This document shows positions 43,970 through 54,547 of a stretch of 64,000 bases of DNA, piece after piece. This DNA is from Hydnum rufescens UP504 (lineage: Eukaryota > Basidiomycota > Agaricomycetes > Cantharellales > Hydnaceae): the NCBI GenBank assembly GCA_014904985.1, contig MU128998.1, positions 1-64,000 of the forward strand. Direction: 5' to 3'. Made by a program: the position numbers and the translations under genes. The notes below the pieces were generated by a model that was not told the origin of the DNA, made no database searches, and saw nothing but the letters and a program-made list of their open reading frames with translations. Position 1 is the stretch's first letter. Every line of letters begins with the position of its first letter.

Positions 43970-44961
43970 AGCTCAAGACATTCAACCTGTTACTGATCTA
44001 AACCATTTCATCCAATCACCCCAATATTTCCACTTGCAAGGCAGAAAGTTATTCTCCATCATAAATGAAAGTTTCCCTCACCATTGTGCAATTCACCCAT
44101 GCCCTTGACAAGAACACTACTACCCAACTCTTCAAACTCATTAACAAGTGAGTGCTGCAAGACAGAGGATCTGGACACCACTAGACACCATCATGATGCC
44201 AAGGTGAAATACCACTTGAATTGAAAACTTAAACATCATTAGAGACCACCATGATCATGATACAAAGGTAACTTCAAGTTCAAGTGAGGACTTAGACACC
44301 AGTGGAGACCAATAGACACCACCATGAATGGCAGAGTAATTACCAGTTTAATTGAAGACTTGGACACCATGAGACACCAATAGACACCAATAGACACCAA
44401 TTTCATACACCATAATGAGACAACCTTGATAGGTCTCTTCAAAGTCAATAATTAAGCTCTAGACATGACTAGACACAACTGATTTAGACATGCCTAAATT
44501 AACCCTTGATAGGCCTCTTCAAAGTCAATAATTAAGCTCTAGACATTGCTAGACACAACTGATTTAGACATGCCTAAATTAACCCTTGATATGCCTCTTC
44601 AAATTCAATAAGTAAATTCTACACATCACTAGACATCACTGATTTAGGCATGTCTAAATCAACCCTGGATAGGCCACTTCAATTCAAAGTTAATAATTAA
44701 GCCCTAGACATCATTAGACACAACTGATTTAGGCATGCCTAAATCAACCCCAGAATGCCTATCAAATAGTTAAAAAGCCTGGGAGTGGCACCTGCAGCAG
44801 GCACAGATAGGCATGCCTATTATAGGGACATAGAAATTTTTCATCTTTTGAACACCTTTTGACACTGCCTAGACGTGCCTATATAAAAACCACCTCTTAG
44901 GTCAAAGGCCAATGCAACCAGAACCCACCTAAGAGGTACCTTTTTGGGGGTGCGTTAGGTG
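43970..44961 (-). repeat. Right terminal inverted repeat
   Basis: The reverse complement of this region matches the left end, including the ~79-bp subrepeats (about four copies, 44,430-44,740, each with TTCAAAGTCAATAATTAAGC) and the outer tip GGGGGTGCGTTAGGTG. The outermost ~245 bp match best. The inner part matches in patches. Confidence 0.8.
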
Positions 44962-45371
44962 AATAAAATGCGAAGAAAAAGAAGATAATGGGTCAGAGCT
45001 CAATAAGGCATGATATGGTTAATTGCAAAGTGGATTGGGCCAGTTCTATGCATCAGAATTAGCCCAAATTTAAATATAGTGATGGTATATATACACCCTA
45101 CACAGGTGATTAATTATCTCGGATGATTCTCGCATTTTCCAAGTTTTCACACCTTCAATTCCCTATTTAGGGAATTGAAGGTGTGAAAACTTGGAAAATG
45201 CAAGAATCATCCAAGATAATTAATCGCCCATGTAGGGTGTATATATACCATCACTATATTTAAATTTGGGCTAATTCTGATGCATAGAACTGGCCCAATC
45301 CACTTTGCACTTAACCATATCATGCCTTATTGAGCTCTGACCCATTATCTTCTTTTTCTTTGCATTTTATT
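44962..45371. repeat. Foldback repeat with 204-bp arms and 2-bp loop
   Basis: Arms 44,962-45,165 and 45,168-45,371 are reverse complements with only a few differences around CCCTA-TT-TAGGG. It begins directly at the right tip of the 18.3-kb element (AATAAAATGC... and ...GCATTTTATT). There is no coding content. It could be an independent foldback MITE into whose edge the large element jumped. Confidence 0.85.
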
Positions 45372-45539
45372 GGACAAATATTTATTATATACTATTTATT
45401 CCATATCTACATGCTTGCTATGGATGTGTGCCATGCTTGTAGTGCCAGCGCTTGGGTGCTTCTTGAGTATCGGCAATTGCCGGCATTGAATTTCTCATCT
45501 TCCTTCTCCTCTCCACAACCACAACAGGTTATTGCCAGA

Positions 45540-47135
45540 AAGGCAAGCGTGCGACCACACACCCGCCACTGTGGGTGTGTGGTCATAAGGTGTGTTTTTT
45601 TGCTTGTAGATACAATGGTGCAAAAAGAGCAGCATAAGCTGCTCTTCTTGTGCTTCTTTGAATCTTTTACTAACATATTGTGTATTCTTCTAGATTGAGG
45701 CCTGGGGTCCAAGGCACAACAAAAACCCACGAAACAAGGGCCCAAACGGCAATGCCCCAAACGAAGACACCCCAAATGACGCAACATATAGCACCACGCC
45801 AATGACATGATGTATGGCACCATGCCAACGATGCGATGTACGGCACCACGCCAATGACGCGACACATGGCACCGCGCCAACGATGCAACATATGGCACCA
45901 TGCCAATGATGCGACACACAGCACTGCACCAACGACGCGATGTATGGCACCACACCAATGACACAACATACAGCACTGTGCCAACAATGCGACATACGGC
46001 ACCCCGCCCACAACACGACACACAAGAACCCCTGTAACCCCACCCATCAACACCCGAATGATGGGCCCATGGGCTGGAGTACGGCCCCAGTACCCCACAC
46101 CCACTGCAGCGGGTGTGGGGTACTACAAAGTAAGACTTCTTTTTTTCTTTTTTATTCTTGTGGCGCAAAAGAGCAGCGTAAGCTGCTCTTTTTGTGCTGC
46201 TTTGGAATATTTTACTAATATCTTTATTTATTTCAGATTGAGGCCTCATCCAACAATGAGAGCCCAAACACCAATGCAACGCATGGAAACACAACACAGC
46301 AATGCGATATACGGCAACGTGACACATGGCAACGCGCCACCACATCGTGCCAAACCCCAACGCACCAATGATGCAACATACGGCACTGTGCCAAACGAGG
46401 GCACAACTGTGTCAAATAACACCCCAGGAATCACACACCCGCCACGGCAGGTGTGTGGTTCTATACTAGGTGAGTTCCTGCCCCCCCCAGTACCTACAGC
46501 CATGCAAAAGGAGCAGCGAAAGCTGCTCTTTTTGTGTGATGTTTAATTTTTAACTAATTTAAATGTCGTCTTGTCTAGGTCTCGAGTCCTCCTGCAAACA
46601 AATACTGACACAAAACCCCCCACCACCCCACTTATCGATGCCGAATGACAGGGCACAGAGAAGACCCATACGAATGGTCATACAGATGACCTGGAGTCCA
46701 CAGCCCAAGTACCCCACACCCCCGCAGTGGGTGTGGGGTACTACAAGGTATGTTTTATTTTTTATTTTTATTCCTTATTCTTGTGGCACAAAAAGAGCAG
46801 CATGAGCTGCTCTTTTTGTGCTGCATTCATGTTTAACTAACTCATTAACTACTTCTCTAGATATTGGACCAGAACCCACATGAACCCCCGGCCACAGACC
46901 TGCCGAACAACATGCCCTGAACGAAAACCGGGAACGAAACCACGCACAACCGCACAAACAAAAACCAGGAATGAAGCTGTGAAGGCTCACAGGAACGAAA
47001 ACTGTGAGCGACACCCCCTTGAGGGATCACCCAAATGGACCCCACGCCTGGACTGGGGTGAATTCCAGGTAAGTGCTTTATCTTTAGCTACACTTGCACA
47101 AGAAGAGCAGCCTCTGGCTGCTCTTCTTGGGCACA
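45540..47135 (+). repeat. Array 2 of hairpin exon/intron-like modules
   Basis: Exon-type hairpins (CACACCC-GGGTGTG) lie at about 45,556-45,583, 46,094-46,117, 46,436-46,459 and 46,713-46,738. Intron-type hairpins (GAGCAGC-GCTGCTC) lie at 45,624-45,647, 46,171-46,193, 46,509-46,531, 46,795-46,818 and 47,106-47,126. Acceptors follow CTAAC/CTAAT sites at about 45,693, 46,237, 46,579 and 46,860. Donors read GTGTGT, GTAAGA, GTGAGT, GTATGT and GTAAGT. The exon-like parts carry C/A-rich sequence with AAACGA/AAATGA words as in array 1. Confidence 0.75.
45775..46020. repeat. ~26-bp tandem repeat inside a module exon
   Basis: About nine to ten imperfect copies of a unit like AATGACGCGACATATGGCAC followed by CACGCC. 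The period is not a multiple of three, so the long minus-strand ORFs across it are composition artefacts rather than a gene. Confidence 0.8.
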
Positions 47136-47204
47136 GGGTGAGCCCCACTGGGTGAGCCTATGGATGTATATACTAATATAATAATAATAAATTAATAATG
47201 CATA

Positions 47205-47355
47205 ATCTGGCAGGGGCCCCTGGGCTGCTTGGGGGGGCCCCTTGATTGTATTGCAGGGGCCCTGGGGGCCCCACATGTAAAGACCTAGTTAGATATGATA
47301 AATGCAATGCTTATGATATCTAATATGATGCGGAAAAGTGACTGACCAGCCTGGA
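47205..47355 (+). repeat. GGGGCCCC end module, copy D
   Basis: An AT-rich (TAA)n tract (47,172-47,200), then GGGGCCCC-type blocks (47,213-47,274), CTAGTTAGAT (47,284-47,293) and GACTGACCAGCCTGG (47,340-47,354). It follows array 2 as copy A follows array 1, and runs straight into dispersed repeat X. Confidence 0.6.
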
Positions 47356-47718
47356 ATGGGCAGCCCCAGCAAGCTGATTTCCAGTGTCTGGCCATCATTT
47401 GGGGCTGTCTGCTGCCCTGGATTGCGAGCCCGCTGCTGGAGGGGGTGGGCACCAATGGATGGCAGCAAGTTTTTTGGATGTAATGGAAGCAAATTATTTA
47501 TTTCAATGGGCAATGACCAACATGGTAACCCCAGGCAGCCTGGTAGCCCCACTAGTACCCTACCTAATATATACTAATTCTCCTGGTCACTTTTCTTAAT
47601 TTTGGTAGACCCATATTAGAGAAAATTAAGCAAATTAGACTGAGAAATCAGACATGGTGATTACCATCATTCTTGCATCCTTTTTCATGGTACCATACCA
47701 TATATGATGCCATCAATA
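47355..47718 (+). repeat. Dispersed repeat X, copy 2 (interrupted)
   Basis: Matches 25,640-25,999. It is broken at CAATA (47,714-47,718) by a solo LTR, and the remainder resumes at 48,277 with CAATACTACAGTAT. Confidence 0.75.
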
Positions 47719-48276
47719 TGTAACGAAGTGCCTCCCGGATTCAGGAGGGCACTTGTTGTCATACTTGGACAAAGCAAAGTCGATGGGTTGGGAAGCCAGA
47801 TAGGAGGGGATAAGGGGATAAGAAGGTGAAAGGGCAATCACACCACCCTTAGCACTAGCTTCAGGTGGGGGAGCCAGACACAGAGCTAGGCACTGGCTTT
47901 GCTCTGAGTCTGGGGAAAAGGTTGCAAGGGAAAGACAGTCATGATGAAAGGCATAAAGGAGTAGTGACTGGCCAAGTGGCACAGTCACTACCTAAGGAGA
48001 GGAGGTGGGGTCAGTAAGAGGAAGGGTGATCCTGCTTACTGCTTTCCCTGCTGGTATCCAAAAGTGTAGGTCCCAAGCTAGAGAAAGGCTAGTAGTTGAT
48101 GGCCACCAGACAAGCCAACCAGATAGCTAGATAGAAGCAGATGGGCAGAGACAGAGGTTTCACGGTTCTCACTAGGTGTAGAGGTCTGGGCAAAAGTTAA
48201 CTTATTCAATCCCGGCATCTGCCATATATACATGACTTTTGAGTCCAAACTCCCTTATGTAATACACTATATTACA
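47719..48276. mobile_element. Solo LTR with 5-bp target duplication CAATA
   Basis: The 558-bp insertion starts TGTAACG and ends ATTACA, the TG...CA form of LTRs. It is flanked by CAATA at 47,714-47,718 and 48,277-48,281. The uninterrupted sequence at 25,640-26,004 has CAATA once, which confirms the insertion and the target duplication. A 5-bp duplication with TGTAAC ends is usual for Ty3/gypsy elements. No internal region remains. Confidence 0.85.
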
Positions 48277-48296
48277 CAATACTACAGTATGGGCTG

Positions 48297-49075
48297 GGTA
48301 AGTATTGTTTGTACCCCAATGGCACAAAAAGAGAAGTGAGTGCTGCTCTTTTTGTGCTGTTTTTGATGTCTAACTAATGCTCGATTTTTCTAGGTTTTTG
48401 CCTGAACCTCCACCAACAAAATGAAGAGCTGCCAAATGAGAATGAACAGCCAAATGGGAATGGATGGCCAAACGGAGACTGCCAAATGAATCCCCCCCCT
48501 AAAACAACAGCCCACCAAGCACAACCTGCAAAAGACCCTGTGCTGAACGAGACCCCCCCACACAGTGAAAACCAAACCCAATGGAGACACAAAACAACCC
48601 AGTGCCAAGAACCCACATGAGCCACACCTGCTTTGGCAGGTGTGGTAATTTTTAAGGTAAGTATTTCAAGCTACAAGTACAACCACACCAAAGGAGCAGC
48701 ACAGGCTGCTCCTTTTGCATACCTTTTCTTTTTTTTACTAATGTTCATTATTTGAGGTCCCCATGGCCACACCAACCCCCCATCAATCCCCCTCCCCCCA
48801 GACTCAAATCCCATGAACAATGACCTGCGAATGACCTCATGCCAAATGAGACCCCCACACATGATGAAAACCACACCCAATGAAGACATGAAACAACACA
48901 ATGCCAAGAACCACACAAGCCACACCCACCAAAGCAGGTGTGGTAATTTTTTAAGGTATGTATCTCAAGCTAGAAGTATGATCATGCAAAAGGAGCAGCA
49001 CAGGCTGCTCCTTTTGCATGGCTTTTCTTTTTTCACTAACCTACTGTTTATTATTCTAGGTATTCTTCTGACCCC
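48297..49075 (+). repeat. Array 3 of hairpin exon/intron-like modules
   Basis: Donor GTAAGTATT at 48,298 is followed by the intron-type hairpin 48,324-48,355 and acceptor CTAG at 48,391-48,394. The exon-type hairpin is 48,624-48,646, donor GTAAGT near 48,656, hairpin 48,693-48,716, and the acceptor TTTGAG near 48,755. Exon hairpin 48,918-48,941, donor GTATGT near 48,956, hairpin 48,989-49,013, and acceptor CTAG near 49,060. Same plan as arrays 1 and 2. Confidence 0.7.
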
Positions 49076-49199
49076 ACAGCCCACACCTACCTCCAACCAA
49101 TCCCCTCCCCCTGTGAACATGATCCACCCTCCACCAATCTGCTGACCAAAACCCACAACCCCACTGAATATAAACAGCAACCCCCCATTGAATACCAGG

Positions 49200-49680
49200 G
49201 GAGGGAGTGGGGATAAGCTGTATAATAGCATAATAATAATACATGAATAATTATGTGTTATAATCTGGGGGGCAGGGGGGATGGATCTATATAATACATG
49301 TATTATAGTATAATAATAATAATAAATGAATAATTATGTGTAATAATGAGAACAAACAGTAATAAATAAACAATCCCAATTGCCGATAAGCCAGTATAGC
49401 CCACTCACCCATTCAAGGCACCAAGCCCACCCAAAGATATCCATCTGCCTCTGCTGACATGGTTATTTGATCCCCCCCCCAATACTATATTTGCCAGCTC
49501 CCCTGCTGCACTCAAAGGTGGGAGGCAGGGGCCCCAGGGGCCCCTGTGTCAGGGTCCAAAATCACCCCCAGAAGCCCCAGGGGCCCCTGCCTAAAAACAT
49601 CTAGTTAGACTATTTAAATGCAAGGCTCATTGTATCTAACTAGATGTACATTTGTGGCTGACCAGGTTGGATGTGGAAGG
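49200..49680 (+). repeat. AT-rich tract and GGGGCCCC end module, copy E
   Basis: (TAA)n-rich repeats (49,220-49,370) and a phrase ATAAGCCAGTAT (also at 2,378-2,389) precede GGGGCCCC blocks (49,529-49,586), CTAGTTAGA (49,600-49,608), CTAACTAGAT (49,637-49,646) and GGCTGACCAGG (49,656-49,666). This completes the order array, AT tract, GGGGCCCC, CTAACTAG, GGCTGAC for a third time. Confidence 0.6.
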
Positions 49681-51063
49681 GCTCCTTGTGCAGTTCAATG
49701 AACAGCAGGAGTTCCAAACCAAGTCTGTTGATTGTGAGTAGATTATTTGTGTATGCTTTATCATGATAGTAATCATTGGCTGTCTTAGGGCAATCAAAAA
49801 CAAAGGGAACATGAGTGATAGAGCAAATTCTATCCCTTGAGATAACAGTCCAATCCCAACATGCAATACTTGTACACCTCTCAAAGGAACTAGGGAGTTT
49901 GGCAGTGGATGATAGTGTTGGGGGGCAGGCTTTGTGTGAGGAGTGGAAGGAGAGGGTGAAGATGGCCCAAGACACTATACCATGACTTGAAGACAATATT
50001 TCAAGGAAAACCAAGGCACTTCAACTTGAAGACCATGTGTTGGCAGACCATCTTGCCAACCTCAAGAAGGACAAATGGATCAACCTACAACTCAATATCC
50101 ATGTCCTTCATGACCAGCTAATCACAAAACTCCATGCTCACAAATTTGAGCTTGCCAACTTAGAGTGTGCACATGCAAGTCAGGCCATGGGTATGTGTGC
50201 AAAATTTTATGTCCAATTTCATGTCTATAATTGATTGGACTCCAGATCAGAAAACCAAGAGCCATATTGAAAAGGTGGTTAAACAGCATGCCCCAGGAAT
50301 TGAGGCTACAGTCCACAAATACAATGCCAAGCAGAAGGAAATGCTGAAGGAGCAAGGGAAGAATGGTGTACAGAGGGATGCATATGTTCCACTGGAGCTT
50401 GTGATGGAGGGATTATTCAATTTGGACATTGATCAGGACATTTGGGAGAATGCTGACATGGTGGACTTTGAGGGGGGGAGATTCCTTTGTGGCTTGCTAA
50501 TAAGGAGGGTTGTGATGGAATTAGGGTGGCCCAGGAGGTCAAAAGTTGTCAAGAAGAGCTTTGCCAATGTGATGTTGAGTGCTCAAACCTTTGCACTTGG
50601 TTTATTGAGGGATATGAAGCAGTCCACAATGTATTCAAGTTCAGCAATGGCATGAGTCTTCAATACTCTTTCCTGATTTGGAAGCTTATTATAATGTCCA
50701 CAAAGATGATGATGTAGTGTTCTTTGCATTGCTTCACTTGCATGTTCTCTTTAACAGGATCAAGACATGGGAATGCAGCCTTGCTACAATCACTATTCCT
50801 GTGGGCACAGTAGATTGGAGTTGGATTTCAATGCCACCACCTGTCAACCATCCTTGGACATGCAGGAAAGCCCTACAAGGCATCCCACAGCTGGGGGAAA
50901 GAGATGGGGATGGGGATGTGAGCTCTGATGATGATGATGGGGTTGAGCTAGAGCCAGTTGCAGAGTTAGAGGATGTCAGATTTCTAGGTGATTTGGATCA
51001 TCTGATTGGTGAGGGTGATTGGTCTGAGGGAGAGGGACAAGACAATGTAATGGTAGATTTATA
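49680..51063 (+). pseudogene. KDZ transposase, C-terminal fragment
   Basis: Begins inside the post-catalytic part (VQFNEQQEFQTKSVD, about 49,695-49,730), with an intron GTGAGTAG...CTTAG to about 49,799. It continues as a coiled-coil region (KELGSLAVDD, HVLADHLANLKKDKWINLQ, KLHAHKFELANLE), an intron near 50,190-50,235, then QKEMLKEQGK and GLFNLDIDQDIWENADMVDF (50,410-50,470) and an acidic tail (SSDDDDGVELEPVAELEDV) to TAG at 51,061-51,063. The catalytic and CxC regions are missing. Stops at about 49,824 and 49,980 are TGA. It is closely related in plan to the pseudogene at 21,211-25,220. Truncated and dead. Confidence 0.8.
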
Positions 51064-51595
51064 GACTTCATCCTCAGTGTTATGTGCAAGTTCAGAATTC
51101 TGCTAAGTGCTCTGAGTTGGGCCCAAGTCTTCCTTGTGTTCAGCAAAACCCAGGAAGTCACCTATTTGGGGCCAGTTGAGTCCAGTTGAGCCCAGTTAAG
51201 CCCACTTGGGCCCAGATTTGAGCCCAACATTGTTCTCCATACCATAATCAATCAATTTTGGGTGCACATTGGGCCCAACTATATATTGATCTCCATAGGT
51301 ACCTATTCTGCCACAAGTTTTGTGCCTTAGATTGATGTAAAATATGGCTGACCAGCCTGCAATTGCCAGTAAATTGAACCCAGGACTCAACACCAGCAGT
51401 TGCCCAGTTTCAAAGGCAAGCCACCTGCTGCTATGAAAAAGCCTAAATGCAGTAACTAGATAGACCAATATAAAAGGGTGGATTAGATGATACTCCATAA
51501 TAACTTTGGATCATAGCCAATTACATAATACAATGATTCCTATTAAAAAAAGCCTATATGTGGAAATTGGATGAGGTACATCCAAATAACCACTG
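51064..51595. other. No supported gene
   Basis: Contains short CAGTTGAGTCCAGTTGAGCC repeats (51,175-51,210) and another ATGGCTGACCAGCCTGC motif (51,344-51,360) that matches the tips of the end modules but lacks the GGGGCCCC blocks. Confidence 0.4.
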
Positions 51596-52105
51596 AGCAG
51601 ATCATTCTGAAATCTTGTACATAATTAGATGCTACTTTTATGCAGATTATATGAAAATTTCAGCCAAATTGGTGCAGGGGTTATGAAGATATGAGGCAAA
51701 CAAGTCTGGACATTGAAAATTCATTTCCTCCCCTTGCAGAATAGTTAGAGACTTGAAAATTCTCACAAATCCATACAATATAATGTACTAATCATGTACC
51801 AAAAATCAGCTCAATCCACACACTTGAAGGGAATGAACTGGACAATAGGTACCAGAAGCACTGGAAATTGCCAAAATGTAAGGAGTCCAAGGATCATTCT
51901 GAAATTTGTCATGTGATTAGACACTATTTAGGTGAAGACCATATCAAAATTTCAGCCAGATCTGCTCAGTAAGTACAGAGATATGAGGGAAACAAGTTTA
52001 AACATTGAAAATCAATTTACTCCCCCCACAGACAAGGTATGGACTTGAAATTAGACATGGGTTATTATCATATAATTAACTAACCATGTGCCAAAAATCA
52101 GCATA
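51596..52105. repeat. ~296-bp imperfect direct repeat, two copies
   Basis: 51,608-51,815 and 51,904-52,108 share, in order, AATTTCAGCCA, GATATGAGG, AAACAAGT, ACATTGAAAAT, GACTTGAAA, CATGTACCAAAAATCAGC and its variants. The second copy ends where the gag-like fragment begins. It may be 3' sequence of that retroelement. Confidence 0.65.
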
Positions 52106-53104
52106 TTCTGTTTGCTTCTAGACATTCAACTCCCTTGGGAGGGAAGAATGGTTGAATTGTTCCTGGATGATTGTCCTGGTGGGGGTTGGTTTCAGAGAAG
52201 GAGTGCTGTTCATTACAGTGACACCACAACTTATCAATATGAGTGGCCTTGTCCTTCCATTCTTGAAGGGACATAGGGAGGGTGTTGAGGTGTATCTTCT
52301 CAACCAGGCTATGGAGCAGTCCAAGCTCATAAGCATCCATCAAGGCTTCATCATTAAAGCCTGTCTTCCCAGATATGGCCTCAAAGGCTGTTGTGTACTC
52401 CTCAGCTGTCATTCCCTGAGTCATCTTCAAGGAACAAAGTTGCTGATGGGCATGAGCCTCTTGGTCCACATCACCAAAGGCTGCCTCAAAGTGGGTGCAA
52501 AATGTTTCCCAATAAGGGAAGGGAGAATCACCATCAAGGATAGCATGCATGTAGTTGGAAGCCCAGTCACCAGTGCTGCCTCCTTGCATGTAGGAGAGGG
52601 CATAGAGGATCTTTGTCTGATCATTGGGAAAGGAGTTGGGTTGAATAGCAATGTTAAGTTTCAGAGTGCAGAGGAAGGGATCAGCCTTCTTTTGATCACC
52701 ACCAAAGACCTCCAGATCAGCTGCCTTAGGGGGACATGTGGAGATAGAAGGAGTAGTGGCAGGAGCAGGAGGAACTTCAACAATGGGAGCAGGAAGTTCT
52801 TGACAACAGCCTTGGTGATCACCCCAACTTCAGCCATCAGGGTTTCACAAGAAGAGGCATTAGTCAGAAGGTGAGTCACTAGGTTTTGGAGTACAATGTT
52901 CTGTTGCTCCAACTGCTCATACTGTTGTTGTTGTGTCTCCATCATTTGGTGAAGGCCTACTCCAGCATCACCAAAGACAGAGAAGGCATCAGCAGGGATT
53001 TCATCATTGAAGAGAGGAGGTAGAAGGGACAAAGAAGATGTTTGTGGGGTCAAGGAGATGAGTTTTGATCTTCTGTCAGGGTGACACTGCCATTGAAGCC
53101 ACAA
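52098..53104 (-). pseudogene. Ty3/gypsy gag fragment
   Basis: Minus-strand frames give a Gln-rich coiled start (METQQQQYEQLEQQNIVLQN, about 52,950-52,890), then KAADLEVFGGDQKKADPFL (frame changed near 52,800) and the capsid-like part MQGGSTGDWASNYM (52,589 down), FEAAFGDVDQEAHAHQQL, MTAEEYTTAFEAISGKTGF and LPMSLQEWKDKATHIDKL. This order is typical of the retrotransposon gag domain of basidiomycete gypsy elements. No zinc knuckle, protease or polymerase follows. A dead fragment. Confidence 0.85.
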
Positions 53105-53350
53105 ACAAAAAGAGGAAAGAGATTAATTAACCACATGCTATTGCAGTGGGAATCCTGAGAGATTGAAACTGGTGATCCCCCAACTGTGAAGGGCTATAAG
53201 TACTACTTCTTGCACACAACCACTACAGCCACCACAGCCCATCAAGATGACACATCTCCATCATGGATACAGCCCATCACTCAGCCTCCACAGCCACCAC
53301 CACTAAGCTGATACAGCCATGTTACACATCCTGTGTGCACCTCCACATGG

Positions 53351-54004
53351 CTATGCCCCAACTTCCATATGCATCCCCTTAGTGCATATACCTCCAAGGC
53401 AGTGTATGCCTGGGTACCCCAAAGGTGTCAAGAGAGTTGAAGGACCATAGTGATGCTGAGGGAGCTGGGATTGGGATGAGTGGTGAGGATTCAGGGAATG
53501 GGGGAAGAGTAGGAGGAGTCTGGACTGGCAACTGCATTGACTCATGTGGGGAGTGAGGGGACAAGGGGTGCTGACAAGGCTGCCACTGGTTGATTACCCA
53601 ACCTACTGCCCTCTGATTGAGGCCCAATAGTATGAGGGAAATAATAACAAGAGAAATGCCAATAATGGCAAGGATGACAATAACCCCTGACTGAATGGAG
53701 GGAGAGAGGAGGTGAGAGCATTTGAAGAAGTAGGTGCCATATGATAGGGTCAACAAAGAATGATACTCTGATGGGTAAGTCCACAGGTGGAAGCAAATGT
53801 CAATTTGATCCTGACAGGTTCATTGGACCATACAACCAACTCTTGGATTATGGGGAGTGTCAATGGGCAAATGGTCACTTTATTAATTGTGGGATGTTGG
53901 CCTAACACTTTGATTCTTGTGATATCTTCTGGATCCAAGGTTGTTGGGCAGCCCCCTGCTACCCTCTTTGCCAACAATAGCCCTTGAGTTTTCTCCATGG
54001 ACAT
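53351..54004 (-). pseudogene. Possible single-pass membrane protein fragment
   Basis: Two minus-strand frames join across a TGA near 53,760. The first reads TTLDPEDITRIKVLGQHPTI and WSNEPVRIKLTFASTCGL. The second has a 22-residue hydrophobic run GVIVILAIIGISLVIISLIL (53,690-53,630), then a Pro/Ser-rich tail (HPLSPHSPHESMQLP). The layout of a soluble part, a membrane segment and a tail, just upstream of gag on the same strand, could be an accessory frame of a retroelement or an unrelated gene. I do not recognise it. Confidence 0.3.
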
Positions 54005-54547
54005 TGACTCTGTCTAAGAATATAAAAAATGCAGGCATATTCCATCTGCCACTAGTTCAACTGTTCCACAAGATTCATTTGTGCCTCATTTTTCACCCTC
54101 AGAGAATGTTCAGTGTGGTGAGATGTGATCCCTGCAGTTGCAAGGGTATTGTACAAAGTTAAGACTGAGTGTTTGAAAGATTGCTGTGTGTGTGTGTGAA
54201 CATCATAAACAAGAAGAATTTCAAGCTTGTGTTAGACCTAAGGTTGGTATATTGGAACTTGTTTAGAGCTGGCCCAGTTTCACACATGTTATTCTAGGTA
54301 TTACTGTATATCCCAGCCAGGGTGGAAAGCCATGATCTTAATGCTCTATGAGCCATAGAAGACCAATGGTTGGGTGCAGCCTATTTCTTACTTGGTCTGT
54401 TGCAGGTTAAGGTTTGCAATTGGTTAGTATCAATTGATGGCTTTAGAGCAAGGGGAAGTTTAGTAGAATGAGTTGTCATGCTCTGATCTGCCAAAAATTT
54501 TGTAGAACTGTCTTACACAGCATCTGTATCATCAGAAGGGGTCAATA
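54005..54547. other. No supported gene
   Basis: AT-rich sequence with short plus-strand frames only. A (TG)n run lies at 54,185-54,198. No retroelement ends were recognised. Confidence 0.4.

Larger units (their letters stand above)
26636..44961. mobile_element. 18.3-kb KDZ transposon with long TIRs and cargo genes
   Basis: Both ends begin CACCTAACGCACCC, followed by AAAAAGGTACCTCTTAGGTG and a matching stretch of several hundred bases (26,636-26,880 against 44,715-44,961, inverted). Weaker inverted similarity continues to about 27,900 and 43,970, followed by mirrored palindrome arrays. Inside are a KDZ transposase (minus) and four plus-strand genes. I could not find a convincing target-site duplication: the left neighbour is a copia fragment and the right neighbour a foldback repeat. 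The readable transposase and alignable ends suggest a relatively young copy. Iyer and colleagues described KDZ elements as expanded in basidiomycetes; the cargo set here is my reading. Confidence 0.85.

Noticed and set aside
45407..46360. 317-codon minus-strand ORF
   Set aside because: It runs over hairpin modules and a 26-bp tandem repeat; Cys/His/Arg richness comes from repeat composition, and overlapping frames are equally open.
51344..51440. Sixth end module or SINE, from ATGGCTGACCAGCCTGC and a GGTTCAAT-like box
   Set aside because: Lacks the GGGGCCCC blocks and CTAACTAG motifs in the right order; tRNA-like pairing does not hold.
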